From Hysterangium stoloniferum (lineage: Eukaryota; Basidiomycota; Agaricomycetes; Hysterangiales; Hysterangiaceae): 64,000 bases of DNA. The notes under the pieces are model-generated. The model did no database searches. It saw nothing but the letters and a program-made list of their open reading frames with translations, and was not told the DNA's origin. Position numbers and translations under genes: made by a program. This document shows positions 32,336 through 43,957 of this stretch, one piece after another; positions within the stretch are counted from its first letter, which is position 1; each line of letters opens with the position of its first letter. The DNA lies in NCBI GenBank assembly GCA_015178975.1, contig WHVD01000058.1, forward strand, positions 124,001 through 188,000, read 5' to 3'.

Positions 32336-33938
32336 AGGTGAAGTAGTTTAGTGCAAGATGTCATTGTACCATGCATATCCATGGTGACTATTGGATCACT
32401 TATTATCTCACAATACATACATTGATTTTTAGGTTAATAACCAAAGAGTATAGGTTTTCCCCTAATACTATTCACTGGGATGGATCTCTCACCCCAACCA
32501 GTTTTGTATGTAATGTGATAACATCTGGCATCTTGAGTTCCTCAAATGTCAAGAGAAATTGATCCTTCTGTCTGCACTGTATGAAAGAAATATAGCATCA
32601 TCAGGAACATGTTTTGGCTGATTTGGTCTTCGGAATGTTGATCTGATAGGTGGTTTGTGTCAAGCGTCGTTGTCAGAGACGTGTTTGTTGTAGGCACAGG
32701 CTGTCGACCTGCTATAGTGGTGGTAAGAGCGTGGGAACCATGCTTCTGCCCAGGCACCCTATATGGTTGTATTATATCATCATCAAGTGCGCTGTGGCAC
32801 AGTCGAGGCACAGTATTTTACGTATCAAAGGGTAGGTATGTCGAGCATTTCCAACGTATAATGTTACATGTCTATCTCAAGGTGATATACAGACATAGGT
32901 ACATTAATGGACACTCATGATGAGAACTAAGCGCTGTCCTGCACCAGGGATCAAATAGGGATGGAAGAAGGATGTGTGATATCGAACTTAATGACCAATT
33001 TGAAAGAAAAGCAAAGTTTTAACTCTAATGTCCCGCGTTTCCAATTCCAAATAGGAGGTGTCATGATCCATGGATCGATGACCTGAAACCATCTGTTTTT
33101 TTCTTCAAAAATAAAGGATGAATGGACGCCTATTACTTTAATGCTACTGGTAAATTTACCAGTAGGTTCCGGTGATAAGCCCTTCGCTGATGGCGGGACT
33201 GCCGCTCCGAAGCGCGCATTCTGTCTCACGTCTATTTACACGTGACTTGTCTGGCGCGAACGACATGAGTACGTATTATACCTCAGTTGCTTTTCTTACT
33301 CAACCGATTCTGCATCCTCTATAAAGTAACTATTATCCTAGGCATTCATCCGGAATCATCCCGTTTTTGGAGTCTAGCCAGTTGATGGCACTCAGGATTG
33401 AATGTCATCCAAATTTATACCTTAGTTCCTGGCTCATATGACCCTGACTCTGGCCTTGGCCGTTTGTAGTGGCTGTGTTATCCTGATACGTGTACCTGTG
33501 TACATTGAAACCCCCAGTGAAACCCCCAGTGAAAAAGCCTCGAGTAAAAGTAAAATTGTTTCGTGCATATATAGCTATATGACAAGAATCCCTCATCGGA
33601 CTCTCAAAAATTTTTGAACAAAGGGCCCTGGCTCCGGATGACTAATGCGGTTATTCACAGCCACATCGGACCAAGGTTCACTCACTCTCTTTCACCCTGG
33701 CCACCACCACAATCTAATGTAAGTGCTCCTTTTTCCATTGTGTACTCTGCGTTTGCGCTATGTTGCACCATCGTGACTCCCACGAGGTGGCTGGTGCTAC
33801 CCCTGCTGGGGAGCTGCGCCGAAGCCACGTTTCCTTCCACCTCCTTTTCTTAATAAAAAGCCTGTCAAGTGTCACCCGACCTAACCCTGCTCCTTCCGTC
33901 CCTTCACAGATCTCAACATCTTTCATAAATCCCCCACC
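32336..33938. other. Spacer upstream of the casein kinase gene
   Basis: No gene is recognised in 32336-33600. The last ~250 bp (33690-33938) are CT-rich, with TTAATAAAAAGCCTGTC and CAGATCTCAACAT just upstream of the CK1 start. This block recurs before the CK1 paralogue at 40240-40317, so it is the duplicated promoter/5' UTR. Confidence 0.5.
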
Positions 33939-35048
33939 ATGACCGACCAAGCTACAAACAACAGTAGGATGGACCTCAGAGTTGGAGGCAAGTACCGCCT
34001 CGGGAAGAAAATCGGTTCCGGATCGTTCGGTGAGTGGCTGTTTGACCGTGATGACCTCGAGCTCATCATGGTGTCATTCAGGTGATATCTACCTTGGCAT
34101 AAACATTATCTCTGGCGAAGAAGTCGCCATCAAGCTCGAGTCCGTCAAGGCGAAACACCCCCAGCTCGAGTACGAGAGCAAGGTGTACAAGACCCTCGCT
34201 GGCGGCGTCGGCGTGCCGTTCGTGAGGTGGTACGGAACAGAATGCGACTACAACGCGATGGTGCTCGATCTTCTAGGCCCGAGTCTGGAGGATCTCTTCA
34301 ACTTCTGCAACCGCAAGTTCTCTATCAAGACCGTTCTCTTGCTCGCCGATCAATTGGTACGAGCACATATCTCCTACCTGATGCTGACCCTGACCCTGAC
34401 TCTCACTCTCACACACAGCTTTCTCGAATCGAATACATCCACTCCCGCAACTTTATCCACCGCGACATCAAGCCCGACAACTTCCTCATGGGCATTGGCA
34501 AGCGCGGTAATCAAGTCAACGTGATCGACTTTGGTCTCGCGAAGAAGTACCGCGACCCCAAGACGCACCTCCACATCCCCTATAGGGAGAACAAGAATCT
34601 GACCGGAACAGCGCGATACACCTCGATCAACACCCACCTGGGCGTCGAGCAGGCCCGCCGGGACGACCTCGAGAGTCTCGCGTATGTGCTCATGTACTTC
34701 CTCCGCGGCTCGCTCCCCTGGCAGGGCCTGAAGGCGGCGACGAAGAAGCAAAAGTACGACCGCATCATGGAGAAGAAGATGACGACGCCGACGGACATGC
34801 TGTGCCGCGGGTTTCCCGGCGAGTTCGCCATCTTCCTCAACTACTGCCGCGCGCTGCGCTTCGACGACAAGCCGGACTACTCCTACCTCCGCAAGCTCTT
34901 CCGCGACCTCTTTGTCCGCGAGGGCTACCAGTACGACTACGTGTTCGACTGGAGCGTGCAGCGCGCGGGGCAGGAGGACGGGAGCACCAACAAGCCGCGG
35001 CGCAAGCTCGTCAACGAGGATGATGAGCCGAAGCCCGATAGGATGTAG
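33939..35048 (+). CDS. Casein kinase I family protein kinase
   Basis: Three exons (33939-34029, 34082-34356, 34419-35048) encode 331 residues; both introns (52 and 62 bp) are GT-AG. It is a Ser/Thr kinase of the CK1 group (Hrr25/Hhp type), which acts in DNA repair, vesicle traffic and clock or cell-cycle control. The glycine loop GSGSFG is at 26-31, the ATP lysine in VAIK at 48, the catalytic loop HRDIKPDN at 136-143 and DFG at 159-161. The CK1 signature [10 protein letters not shown] and the lysine-rich ATKKQKY loop are present. The protein ends soon after the kinase domain (tail [19 protein letters not shown]), without the long C-terminal regulatory extension of many CK1s. Third-codon positions are very GC-rich, unlike the surroundings, suggesting a highly expressed gene. 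A mutated paralogue lies 6.4 kb downstream. Confidence 0.97.
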
Positions 35049-36259
35049 GTCGTACATCGCGTTTCCTTTTTTGTGTGTCGTTTCTCCGTGACTGATGCGG
35101 CGCGGTTCTCTAGGCTCCGCTCTGCGACGAGGCAGCAGGCAGCTCAGCATGTAACTAACCCACGCGGTGCGAGGAGAGACGGCGAGCCCTGGTAGATGAA
35201 ACGCGCGTTTATATATATTGGTCATTAGGCCCGTGTCCTTTGCCCACCGCCGTTGTAGCGGTATTCTATTCGTCCGCGCACGCCGCGGAGGGTGTTCTTG
35301 TCATCGCTTTTTTTTTCTCTGTTTTTCTTTGGGGGTACTACGGCTCGGCCATTGGTCGCCATTATCCTGTTTTTGTTTGCGGAGGTCGTGAGAGCTCGCC
35401 GAGTGCCTAGGGTGGCGGGATGGCTCGTATTCAACTCGGTCAACACGTCGCAATTCAGTGGGCTCTTCTTTTTCCAGATCGCGTCCGGTTCTATCGGTAT
35501 CATACGACAGCCATCATTCATAATCGATTCACAGTCAATCATCCACGGACGCTTCCACCTTTTCCTTGGGGCCTCTTGCGACCTTTCTTTCGAATGGTAT
35601 ATCTGTATATTTTGTCGCAACACATCACCACGTACATAACGTCTTGCCTGTTCTGTCCCCACTTTGATCCCATATCCCTAATCTCCCCATTCCATTCCAC
35701 CACTTTTTTCTGTTCTGTTGAATTCCTTTTACTTGTTTGTTTATCCTCCCGCCCCATGCCGCACTGGCCGTGGAGTAGGAGAGGGCTTCCGGCCGTCTTA
35801 TCGTCATTGTGATTAGTTAGTCTTTGTCGTGTTGTCTTGGGCAGGGAGCGGATCTTGCATGCAGATGGAGCCTGTGAGGATCGTGGTGTTTTTGTAGGGG
35901 ACGGTGGTAGGAGGATGACGACAAGATTGAGGGGATGGAGCTCGTATTCAGTCATTGGACAATGTCGTAATCACTTGTGTCTTTTGAAGCGTTTTTCTCT
36001 ATAATATTGGTCGTACATTTTGAAGACTTGTTGAAAGTTTTTGTAAGACATTGCCTCTGTGCACTCTAAATTATTACTTTTCTTTCTTCTCCTTCTTTTC
36101 CACGCATCTATTTTTTCCTTTCAAACCACTGATGTGGATGCACTTGATGGCTGACCCTTTATTTTCAAGTCAGGGTGTATATTGGCAAATTTGAGACTCC
36201 GCCATCGGCACTCGATCGCGTAAGCCATACCACGACAACCGTGTTAGTATATATAGCCC
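35049..36259. other. CK1 3' flank and intergenic sequence
   Basis: 3' UTR-like sequence without a gene. The block at about 35812-35990 (TTAGTTAGTCTTTGTCGTG, TTGTAGGGGACGGTGG) recurs at 37187-37290 and, more diverged, at 41580-41700 after the CK1 paralogue, so it belongs to the duplicated CK1 unit. Confidence 0.5.
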
Positions 36260-36841
36260 ATGATGGCTCAGCCCAACTTTGCCACTCTCAATCAATGCTT
36301 GGCGACGGTTGCCGAAGAGATATCCCGCATTCCTAATATGCCAATTTTCGGCATTCAAGAACAACTGCAGCAAATATTGGAACAGCAGGAACAACAGCAA
36401 CAGCAGACGCAACTGCTGAATCTACAGCTCCAACAGCAGACGCAACTGCTTGAGCAGTTGAGTGAGCAGATTACCAAATTGCAAAATTCGTACGTTTATT
36501 CTATTCTCTTCTGCTATTAATATTTCGTGCTGATAAGAGACAGGCAAAACCTGCTCCCCGTCCGCCTCCAAAATACGACGGCGTCCTTCACTGCGCCGTT
36601 GATGTATCCACAGGGTGTGGTGTTGCCCACGGGCGCCCCCGCTACCAAACGGGACTTAGTGGCACTCGACGGTGCGTATCGCGTATTTCCGTGCTAATTG
36701 CCTGCATTGATGGCGTCCACAGCGCCTTCATGCGAAGCGGTGGCGCAGGCCCTTGGGCTTCCGCCTCTTCTTCCCGGCGCCACAATTGCTGCACAACGGC
36801 AACAAATAGTCGACCATCTTGGAGGTGGACTGACCGTGTAG
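36260..36841 (+). CDS. Small glutamine-rich coiled-coil protein, copy 1 (intact)
   Basis: Exons 36260-36489, 36544-36671 and 36723-36841 join to a 158-residue protein; introns are 54 and 51 bp with GT-AG ends. It begins MMAQPNFATLNQCL; a second ATG follows at once. Residues ~30-75 are a Gln/Leu heptad-like coiled coil. The centre has TASFTAPLMYPQGV. The C-terminus, EAVAQALGLPPLLPG to QQIVDHLGGGL, resembles the short SAP-like end of a small protein family common in Agaricomycetes. Function is unknown. TATATATA lies 5-14 bp upstream of the ATG. Five further copies or fragments follow within 3 kb in alternating orientation; this is the only one seen without a stop. Confidence 0.75.
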
Positions 36842-37382
36842 TTGTGGCATGGTATCGTGTATAGATTTATGGCCATTAGTTGGTGGTGGAAAGAGCGGTG
36901 GTGGTTCTGGTATCAATTATTGGACAGTGTCGTGATCACCGTGTGTTCTTAAAGCCGTTTTAAGTATCTCAACGGTGAAACGTTCGCTATATTATACAAC
37001 AGAATACGCGATGGCTGGGCGTGATACAGTTGCTGCTAATAGGTAGTTTGCCCTATAAGTTCGCGATTCTGTATCCGGGCGAATAATAGAGGCGAAATTG
37101 ATCCCAAGTGATATGGGAGTTCATGTGGGCTTGGAATTTCGTACGTTAAACTTCTTTGCTATATTTTCGATATATTTATTGTCGTTAGTTAGTCTTTGTC
37201 ATGTTGTCTTGGGCAGGGAGCGGATCTTGCATGCTGATGGCGCCTGTGAGGATCGTGGTATTTTTGTAGGGGACGGTGGCAGGAGTGTTAACGCAAAATG
37301 CACAGTTCTAGTAAGAACTCTTAGTGTGTGATAACTCCACTAAGAGGTTACGCGTTTGGAGGGTATAACTATATATATATAG
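36842..37382. other. Spacer with a copy of the CK1 3' flank
   Basis: Contains at 36880-36950 a TATCAATTATTGGACAGTG segment resembling 35945-35985, and at 37187-37290 the CK1 3' flank repeat. No gene is recognised. Confidence 0.4.
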
Positions 37383-37800
37383 ATGGCTCAGCCAAACTTT
37401 GTGATCCTCAACCAAGGCTTGACGATGGCTGTCCAGGAGATATCGCATATTCCCAATATGCCACTTTTTGACATCCAACAACAGCTGCAGCAGATGTTGC
37501 AGCAGCAGCAGCAACAATAACAACAGCAACAACAACAACAAAACCAGCAGTTGCCACAACAGACACAGCTACTACACCAATTAACCCAACAGGTCACAGA
37601 ATTACAAAACATGTACGTTTATTCTCTCGGTCATTGATATTCCATGATAAGAACCAGGCTCCCTCTCCGTCTACATAACTCAACAGCTTCCTACAACGCA
37701 CCGCTTACGTATCCACCCGGTGTGGCGTTCCCAAAGAAGCACCCGACTATCAAACGGGATTTGGTGATGTTTACTGGTCAGTGTCAAGTAGTTCCATACT
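37383..37800 (+). pseudogene. Coiled-coil gene, copy 2 (stop in Gln tract, exon 3 lost)
   Basis: Exon 1 starts MAQPNFVILNQGLTMAVQEI. A TAA at 37518-37520 interrupts a CAA/CAG run. Exon 2 (about 37667-37778) reads LPLRLHNSTASYNAPLTY. The second intron begins GTCAGTGTC. Instead of its exon 3, the sequence then turns into the reverse complement of copy 3's exon 3. Confidence 0.7.
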
Positions 37801-38250
37801 ACAGTCTAAATTAATATATGCGGTCAGTCCACCTCCAAGATGGTCGACTATGTGTTGCCGTTGTGCAGCAATTGGGGCGCCGGGAAGAGGTGGAAGCCCA
37901 AGGGCTTGCACCATTGCCTGCCATAAAGGAGCTGTGGGATTTAGACTATAGTATAGAAATACTTGACACTGACCAGTAAGCATCACCAAATTTCGTTTGG
38001 TAGTTAGGTGGTTGTTGGGTAACGCCACACCCGGTGGATACATAAGCGGTACGTTGTACGAAGCTATTGAGTTATGTAGACGGAGAGAGAGCCTGGCTCC
38101 CATCAGCATGGAATATTAATGACCGAGAGAATAAACGTACATGTTTTGTAATTCCGTGACCTGTTGGGTTAATTGGTGTAGTAGCTGTGTCTGTTGTTGC
38201 AACTGCTGGTTTTGTTGTTGTTGCTGCTTGGGGCGCCGGGAAGAGGCGGA
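37801..38250 (-). pseudogene. Coiled-coil gene, copy 3 (inverted)
   Basis: On the minus strand: the end of exon 1 (LLHQLTQQVTELQN, ~38240-38140), exon 2 (LSLRLHNSIASYNVPLMYPP, ~38103-37985) and exon 3 (MVQALGLPPLPGAPIAAQ ... ending GGGLTAYINLD). The first half of exon 1 is replaced by exon 3 of copy 4, so the two copies are fused. Copy 2 and copy 3 form a palindrome centred near 37800. Confidence 0.65.
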
Positions 38251-38547
38251 AGCCCAAGGGCTTGCGCCATCGCTTCGCATGAAGCAGCTATGGACGCCAT
38301 CAACGCAGGCAATTAGCATGGAAATACGCGATACGCACCGTCGAGTGCCACTAAATCCCGTTTTGTAGCAGGGGCGGCCATGGGCAGCACCACACCCTGT
38401 GGATACATCAACGGCGTAGTGAAGGACGCCGTCGCATTTTGGAGGCGGATGGGGGGCAGGTTTTGCCTGCCTTTTATCAGCACTAAATATTAATAGCAGA
38501 GAGAATGAACGTATGAATTTTGCAATTTCGGTAATCTGCTCACTCAA
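38228..38547 (-). pseudogene. Coiled-coil gene, copy 4 (inverted, 5' truncated)
   Basis: Minus-strand order: end of exon 1 (LSEQITEIAKF, near 38547-38515), an intron, exon 2 (matching copy 1's LVALDG end near 38340), then part of exon 3 (MAQALGLPPLPGAP) running directly into the Gln tract of copy 3. The 5' half of exon 1 is lost at 38548. Confidence 0.6.
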
Positions 38548-39077
38548 CTACGATGTGATTGCGCTGTGCAATCTTGAAAGATTCGTCGATCCAAGTTCTC
38601 GTAAGACACTGCCTTCCGCGAACTCTAGATCTGCCCGACTTCCACTTCCCTTGCTTTCTTTTCCACGCATCTATCCCGAAATAGTGACGAGTGCCCCACG
38701 ATCCCTAGCTTGCCAGGAGTAGTGCGGCACTCAACCTCCAGTTGAGCGAAAGGAGGCGTCTCACACCTTTTTTTCTCTTACTACGACGACTGTTGATTCT
38801 CAGTCTTTACACTAGCGCCAACGCCACTCGCAGCACATCATTCAATCCACCACTGCAAAGTCACACAGTTGGGAGGGAGGTCGCCATGGAATACGACGTT
38901 CAACAACGCGAAGCGGCTGCCCGTAACTTGTCGCACGACCTGAGCTGTTTGGACCAATGTGCTGGCAGCTATTGTGACACCCGCACTACAAACATCAAGA
39001 GCAAATGGCAGCTGTTAATTCTGTTGTTGCCGTGTTGACGCAACAACTGAACCCACAGCTAGAACAGCAGTTCACAG
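38548..39077. other. Spacer in the coiled-coil gene array
   Basis: No gene is recognised. A Gln/Asn-rich reading near 38990-39070 may be a diverged coiled-coil copy. The interval ends where a palindrome arm starts. Confidence 0.35.
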
Positions 39078-39432
39078 CAGGTTGAAATCCTCTCACTGGA
39101 CATGCGCACTCGTGTAAATCATACCACACAGCAGAATTCTCAATCAAGCCTGGCGACGGCTATCCAAGAGATATCTCATATTCCCAATATGCCAATTTTT
39201 GACATTCAACAATAACAGACGCAACAGCTCGACCCAGCAGGTTGCGGAACTGCAAAATTCGTGTGTTTATTCTCTCTGTCAGTCATATTTCATGCTGATA
39301 AGAGACAGGCAAAATCTCCTCCCACTCCGCCTCCACCATACGACAGCGTTATACAATGCAATATTGGTGTATCCTCCAGGTGCGATGTTACTTAACAACT
39401 ACAAAACCGTCGTGGGGTTGTTAGGTAGCACC
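39078..39432 (+). pseudogene. Coiled-coil gene, copy 5 and palindrome arm
   Basis: Exon 1 pieces LATAIQEISHIPNMPIFDIQ, then a TAA, then an exon 2 reading LLPLRLHHTTALYNAILVYP. The arm from 39078 (TTGAAATCCTCTCACTGG) is the inverse of the sequence ending near 39775, so copies 5 and 6 form a second palindrome centred at about 39425. Confidence 0.65.
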
Positions 39433-39775
39433 ACACCCGGTAGATACATTAGTGTGGCATTGTATGAGGCCATCGCATTGTGAAGGCAGAGTGAGAGCAG
39501 CTCTTGCCTGTCTCTTATCACCATCAAATACTACGACAGAGAGTAAATGCATGAATTTTGTAGTTCCGCAGCCTGCTGGGTCAATTGTTGAAGCAGTTGC
39601 GTCTGCTGTTGCAGCTGTTGTTGAATGTCAAAAATTGGCATATTGGGGATGGGGGATATCTCTTGGATGGCCGTCGCCAGGCTTAATTGAGAATTCGGAA
39701 AGTTGGGTTGAGCCATTTATATACTAATGCTGTGTGGTATGATTTAGGTGAGTGCGCGTGTCTCCAGTGAGAGGA
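39425..39775 (-). pseudogene. Coiled-coil gene, copy 6 (inverted)
   Basis: The minus-strand start at 39716 reads MAQPNFPNSQLSLATAIQEI and NMPIFDIQQQLQQQTQLLQQ, an uninterrupted exon 1. After the GTGTTTATTCTCTC-type intron, exon 2 (~39510-39420) has MASYNATLMYLPGVVLPNN. No exon 3 is present because the palindrome centre intervenes. Confidence 0.65.
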
Positions 39776-40317
39776 TTTCATGTATTTCATTTGTGGCAAC
39801 ATCAGAAATAACATAAAATTCCTGAGAATGTGTGATTTACTTTAAATCAATTATGAACAGAACTGTCTCTTCAATTGTGATAAGAGCGAAGGTTGAAAGC
39901 GAGTAAAAATGATACGCTCCGAGGTGAGACTTACAAGTGAGAGGATTTGACATATTTTCGTGTATGGCACTCCCAGAAAGAATGGAGAATTCCTTAAAAT
40001 ATTTCTGCATCACCCTAACCCAATTATAAACAGCAATGCCTCTTCCAAATTTTCATATATAAAGCGAGGCAGAAAATAACACTTTCCCACGCTTTCACTT
40101 CCTTAAGCGACCGTAAGTTCACTGAAGTACAGGAAGTGAGCACAAAGTGAGGGTTCCCGCACATGCACACACGTGCACTTCACATGTATTTGTATTGTCT
40201 ATACTCTGCTTCCAGTCGTTTCCATGAACTTCCTGTCCTTAATAAAAGCCTGTCAGGTATCAACCAACCTTCTTCCTTCCCTGCCCAGATCTCAACACAT
40301 TGCGTAAATTCCCCAAA
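39776..40317. other. Spacer with a local duplication and the CK1-paralogue promoter
   Basis: About 39755-39850 and 39930-40035 are diverged direct copies (GTGAGAGGATTTNAYRTATT ... AATTATNAAC). The segment 40240-40317 matches the CK1 5' flank (TTAATAAAAGCCTGTCAGG). Confidence 0.5.
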
Positions 40318-41401
40318 ATGACCAATCGAGCTCCATACAAAATTAGAATGGACATTAAAGTTGGGGAGGACTGCCAGCTGTGGAACAAAATTAGCTCGGG
40401 ATCGCTCGGTGAATGACCTTTGATGAAGACCTCAATACAGAGCTCATAATTGTGCGATTCAGATGGGATGTACCCCGGGACACATAGTATCTCAGGCAAG
40501 GAAGTCACCATCAAACTCGAGTCTGTCACGGCGAAAGATCCTCACCTCGAGCATGAGAGCAAGGTGTACAAGGCCATCGCTGGAGGCGTTGGGGTGCCGT
40601 GGATGAGGGGGTATGGAATACAGGGCAACTACAATATGATGGTACTCGATCTTCTAGGTCCAACTTTGGCGGATCTCTTCCAGTATTGCGATCGCAAGTT
40701 CTCTCTGAAGACCGTTCTCTTACTCAGCGATCAATTGGTTGGTCCGAGTGCACACATCTCCTACTTTCCTCTGACTCTGATTTAATTCTGACTCCCACGC
40801 ACAGCTCTCTCGAATCGAGTACATCCACTCCCGTAACTATATCCACGGGGATATCAAGCCTGACAACTTCGCCATGGGCATTGAGAAGCGTGGTAATCAA
40901 GTTAACGTGATCGGCTTTGGGCTAGCGAAGAAGTACCGCGACCCCAAGACGGACCTGCACATCCCCTATAGTAAGGACAAGAATCTGACCAGGTCTACTC
41001 GATACACCTCGATCAATACCTCCCTCGGCGTCGTGCAGTCGCGCCGGGACGACCTCGAGAGTCTGGCGTATATCTTCATCTACTTCCTCCGTGGCTCGCT
41101 CCCATGGCAGGGTCTGAAAGGGGCGACGATTAAGGAAAAGGATGCCCGCTCCATGGCGAAGAAGACGACGACGTCCACGGACGTGCTGTGCCGCGGATGT
41201 CCCGGCGAGTTCGCGGTCTTCCTCAACTACTGCCGCGGGCTGCGTTTCGAGGACACGCCGGACTACGCCTTTGTCCGCAGGCTCTTCCGGGACCTCTTTG
41301 TCCGCGAGGGGTACCAGTACGACTACCTATTCGACTGGAGCGTGCAATGCGTGGACCAGGAGGATGCGAATAAGACCAAAAAGTCGAAGCTCGTCGACTA
41401 G
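40318..41401 (+). CDS. CK1-related pseudokinase (duplicate of the CK1 gene)
   Basis: Exons 40318-40408, 40463-40737 and 40805-41401 encode 320 residues without a premature stop; intron positions and phases are identical to the CK1 gene 6.4 kb upstream. The ATP lysine is kept (VTIK, 48). The catalytic Arg of HRD is Gly (HGDIKPDN, 136-143), the metal-binding Asp of DFG is Gly (GFG, 159-161), and the glycine loop is altered (SSGSLDG instead of GSGSFGD). The acidic C-terminal tail is replaced by [10 protein letters not shown]. Kinase activity is therefore not expected, though the frame is open. It could be a scaffold or competitor of CK1, or a gene in early decay. Intron 2 uses the donor GTTGGT. 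Confidence 0.88.
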
Positions 41402-43957
41402 GATGGAGAGCTGAAGCCTGCAAGGTGTATGGTCGCACAACGTGTTTCCATCTTTGTTCTGTCTTTGTATTCTTTGATATGATATCTCGGTGTATTTTGT
41501 TGCGACATCTCCATTTAACATGCGGTTTTGTTTATTCTTCGTCTCTTTCATCCATCTCTAGTCTCACCATTCAGCGGTCTTGTCATGATCCTGGTAGGTT
41601 TGTTGTGGTGTTTTTGTAGGAGAGGACGGTGGTAGGTGGACGACAAGATTGAGGGGATAGAGCTTGTTATCACCGAACAATGTCATAATCCCTCGTGTTC
41701 AAGTGTTTTTCTGTACAATATTAATTTGTTACGCTGTGCATGTGAATATTAGTTCAATTTCCCGCAAGACATTGCCCCCAAATTCTGAACTTCTACCTTT
41801 CTTTTAGGTATTTTTTCATTATAATGATTTGATGTGATGTCCATTTTGGAGATTTGTCCAAGTTATCACCAGATGCTGCGTTTGTGAACTCTGCCAGACT
41901 TCCTTCAATATCACTGCATAGATAAATCAAATCAAATAGGATAGCACTTTGTAGCGATATCAATGGGACTCGCCGGACTCGCCAAGGCGTTCGAAATGGT
42001 TCGGATAGGCTAGGCGTACTTAGATAGGAGAGTCGTATTTTCAGAACCAGGCTTTAAGTCACCTTCTGATTCAAATATCGACATGTGAACCGCCAGCCCA
42101 TTCTCCCCAACCCCAGTGGGAACCGGTTCTGGCGCTGGGTGTCCAATCCTTTCAAGAACTGTTCTGAAGGAATTCGTGTGTATTTGTCTGACTCGTGGAG
42201 ACTACTAGTACGGGAGTAATATTCAAGAACTCATTTTAATCTCTACGGCAGGAGAGAAACTGCTCAGAATTCACAGTCATTTGAGTCATAGTCCCCGATG
42301 TTCTACACGGACATGATGGCACCTGATTAATTTAGCACCTCGCCGAACCAACGTAATAAACAAGCCCCCTTTATGAGTAATGTGATGAAAACGGGACTCA
42401 GAGTATACACAATCAGGCTTACTTCTGGGTCCAATTGCAGTTACGCGAGAGGTTCGCGTCAACCTCAAGGCATCTGGCAAGTTCGCTCAGTCATTAATTA
42501 AGGATGCTTAGCAATTAACCACAATCCGTATCATCCCGTCCGTGGCTGTTTCTTTTTTATGGACTGCATTTGTTCCGACACTGCGCGAAGTTCTTCGAAT
42601 TCGAAGCGTGTATACACTCACAGAATAGTTATCTCAGTCTTGTCAGTCTTGCTACACCGACGTATACTGATCACTGCATTTCGATCTCCCAGTACGCGGA
42701 TATTTCAAGTGTTTCGGGTGCATTGGGGTATTTTCTGGGCAGCTTGTGACTTCCGAGCCATGTTTGGGGATGGAGGCGGCATAATACGACGGCATCGCGC
42801 GTCCACGACCGGAGAAGCTAGACCTCAGAGTGTTAATGTCTGAACCTGCGAAGGCGTCACCTGCCCTTGTGGAAGGCCTTCTTTGCGGAAGCCCGTTATA
42901 TTGCAGAATTTTTACAGAATCCTTTATCACCGGTTGTCAGTGGGTTTCATCACATGAGGGCCATCCTGCACTGTTGACTTCACCAGTTCTTCTCGAGAAC
43001 TTCCTCAAGAAAACAACTATGTGGTTTCCTGAAACAATTATATGCAAACAAAGGAACAGCTTTACGTCATGCTGTCTCTATGATCTTCCTCGGTAGACAC
43101 GGCCTCGCGACGAGAAACCCAGCCAAATATGGCTATGGCTCTGAATTCTTCAAGTAGGTTTTATTTCCGTTGAAGGGCTTGCTTCATGATGAATACAGCG
43201 TTCTCGAACTCTTTACATTAATTCCCGAATTTCATACCAAATATCGGAATGATTAATGAAGATAAAGACATGATCAATGTCCGCGTGGCTAATGCAGTTG
43301 GTTGTCCATATGACCGTGATTACCCGGAAGTATGTAGACGTGATTTGATTTTAATCCAATTACTAAGATAGCATAGGAAAAATCCGAAAGAAGATAACCA
43401 TATTCGTAGCTCATATAATTGATCGTGTGGCTGTTACTGGGATCTGAAGGCTTTCAACCTGGGTTGGTGGCAAATGGGAGAGAAAAGAAACTGGGTCGCC
43501 GCGCCGACATGCCGTGAAGCTGATCAGGACCCACCGCCACCTGACTGGAGCCGCAATCGGAATCGGCGATTCTCCAAGCTAATCAAGCCGGTGAATCTCT
43601 CAGAACGTTTCAAAAGACGATGAGTACATCAACATTCGAGGGGGGGGATGGTTATCTCAACTCTCACAGGCGGTGAGTACTGCCTCAAGAAAAGGCTGCT
43701 ATCAAGTTCTATGAGGCAAAAACGAGAAAACGTATCCGTTGGGCTATCGCCAAATAGTTCGGCCTTGCATTTCCAATATCACAGCACTAAGAATAATCGT
43801 ACCTTCCGGGACAAGACAACCTATGGTCTCATTTGCCGCCGCTAATGGGTACAGCACGAGTCCCGAGTCCCGCCCGATGGCTAACACGTGACTTTGGACT
43901 ACATAAAACACAACACTACCTCTACCTCTAACTACTTGAACCCCATACTTACTAGCT
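41402..43957. other. Long spacer between the CK1 unit and IDO
   Basis: 41402-41760 is the CK1-like 3' flank. From 41760 to 43957 there is no recognisable gene. At 43650-43705 the reading GGEYCLKKRLLSSS weakly recalls the CK1 glycine-loop exon but is too short to call. Confidence 0.45.

Noticed and set aside
34374..35225. Long minus-strand open frame (283 residues) opposite the CK1 gene
   Set aside because: It is the antisense shadow of a very GC-rich kinase exon; the residues are Ala/Val/Arg/Leu-rich without a domain, and the plus strand is clearly CK1.
37383..38368. Cys-rich and Leu-rich readings across CAA/CAG tracts
   Set aside because: They are off-frame or antisense readings of glutamine codons in the coiled-coil genes.
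43648..43845. Possible start of another CK1-like gene (GGEYCLKKRLLSSS)
   Set aside because: Only about 14 residues resemble the glycine-loop exon; no following exon shows kinase motifs.
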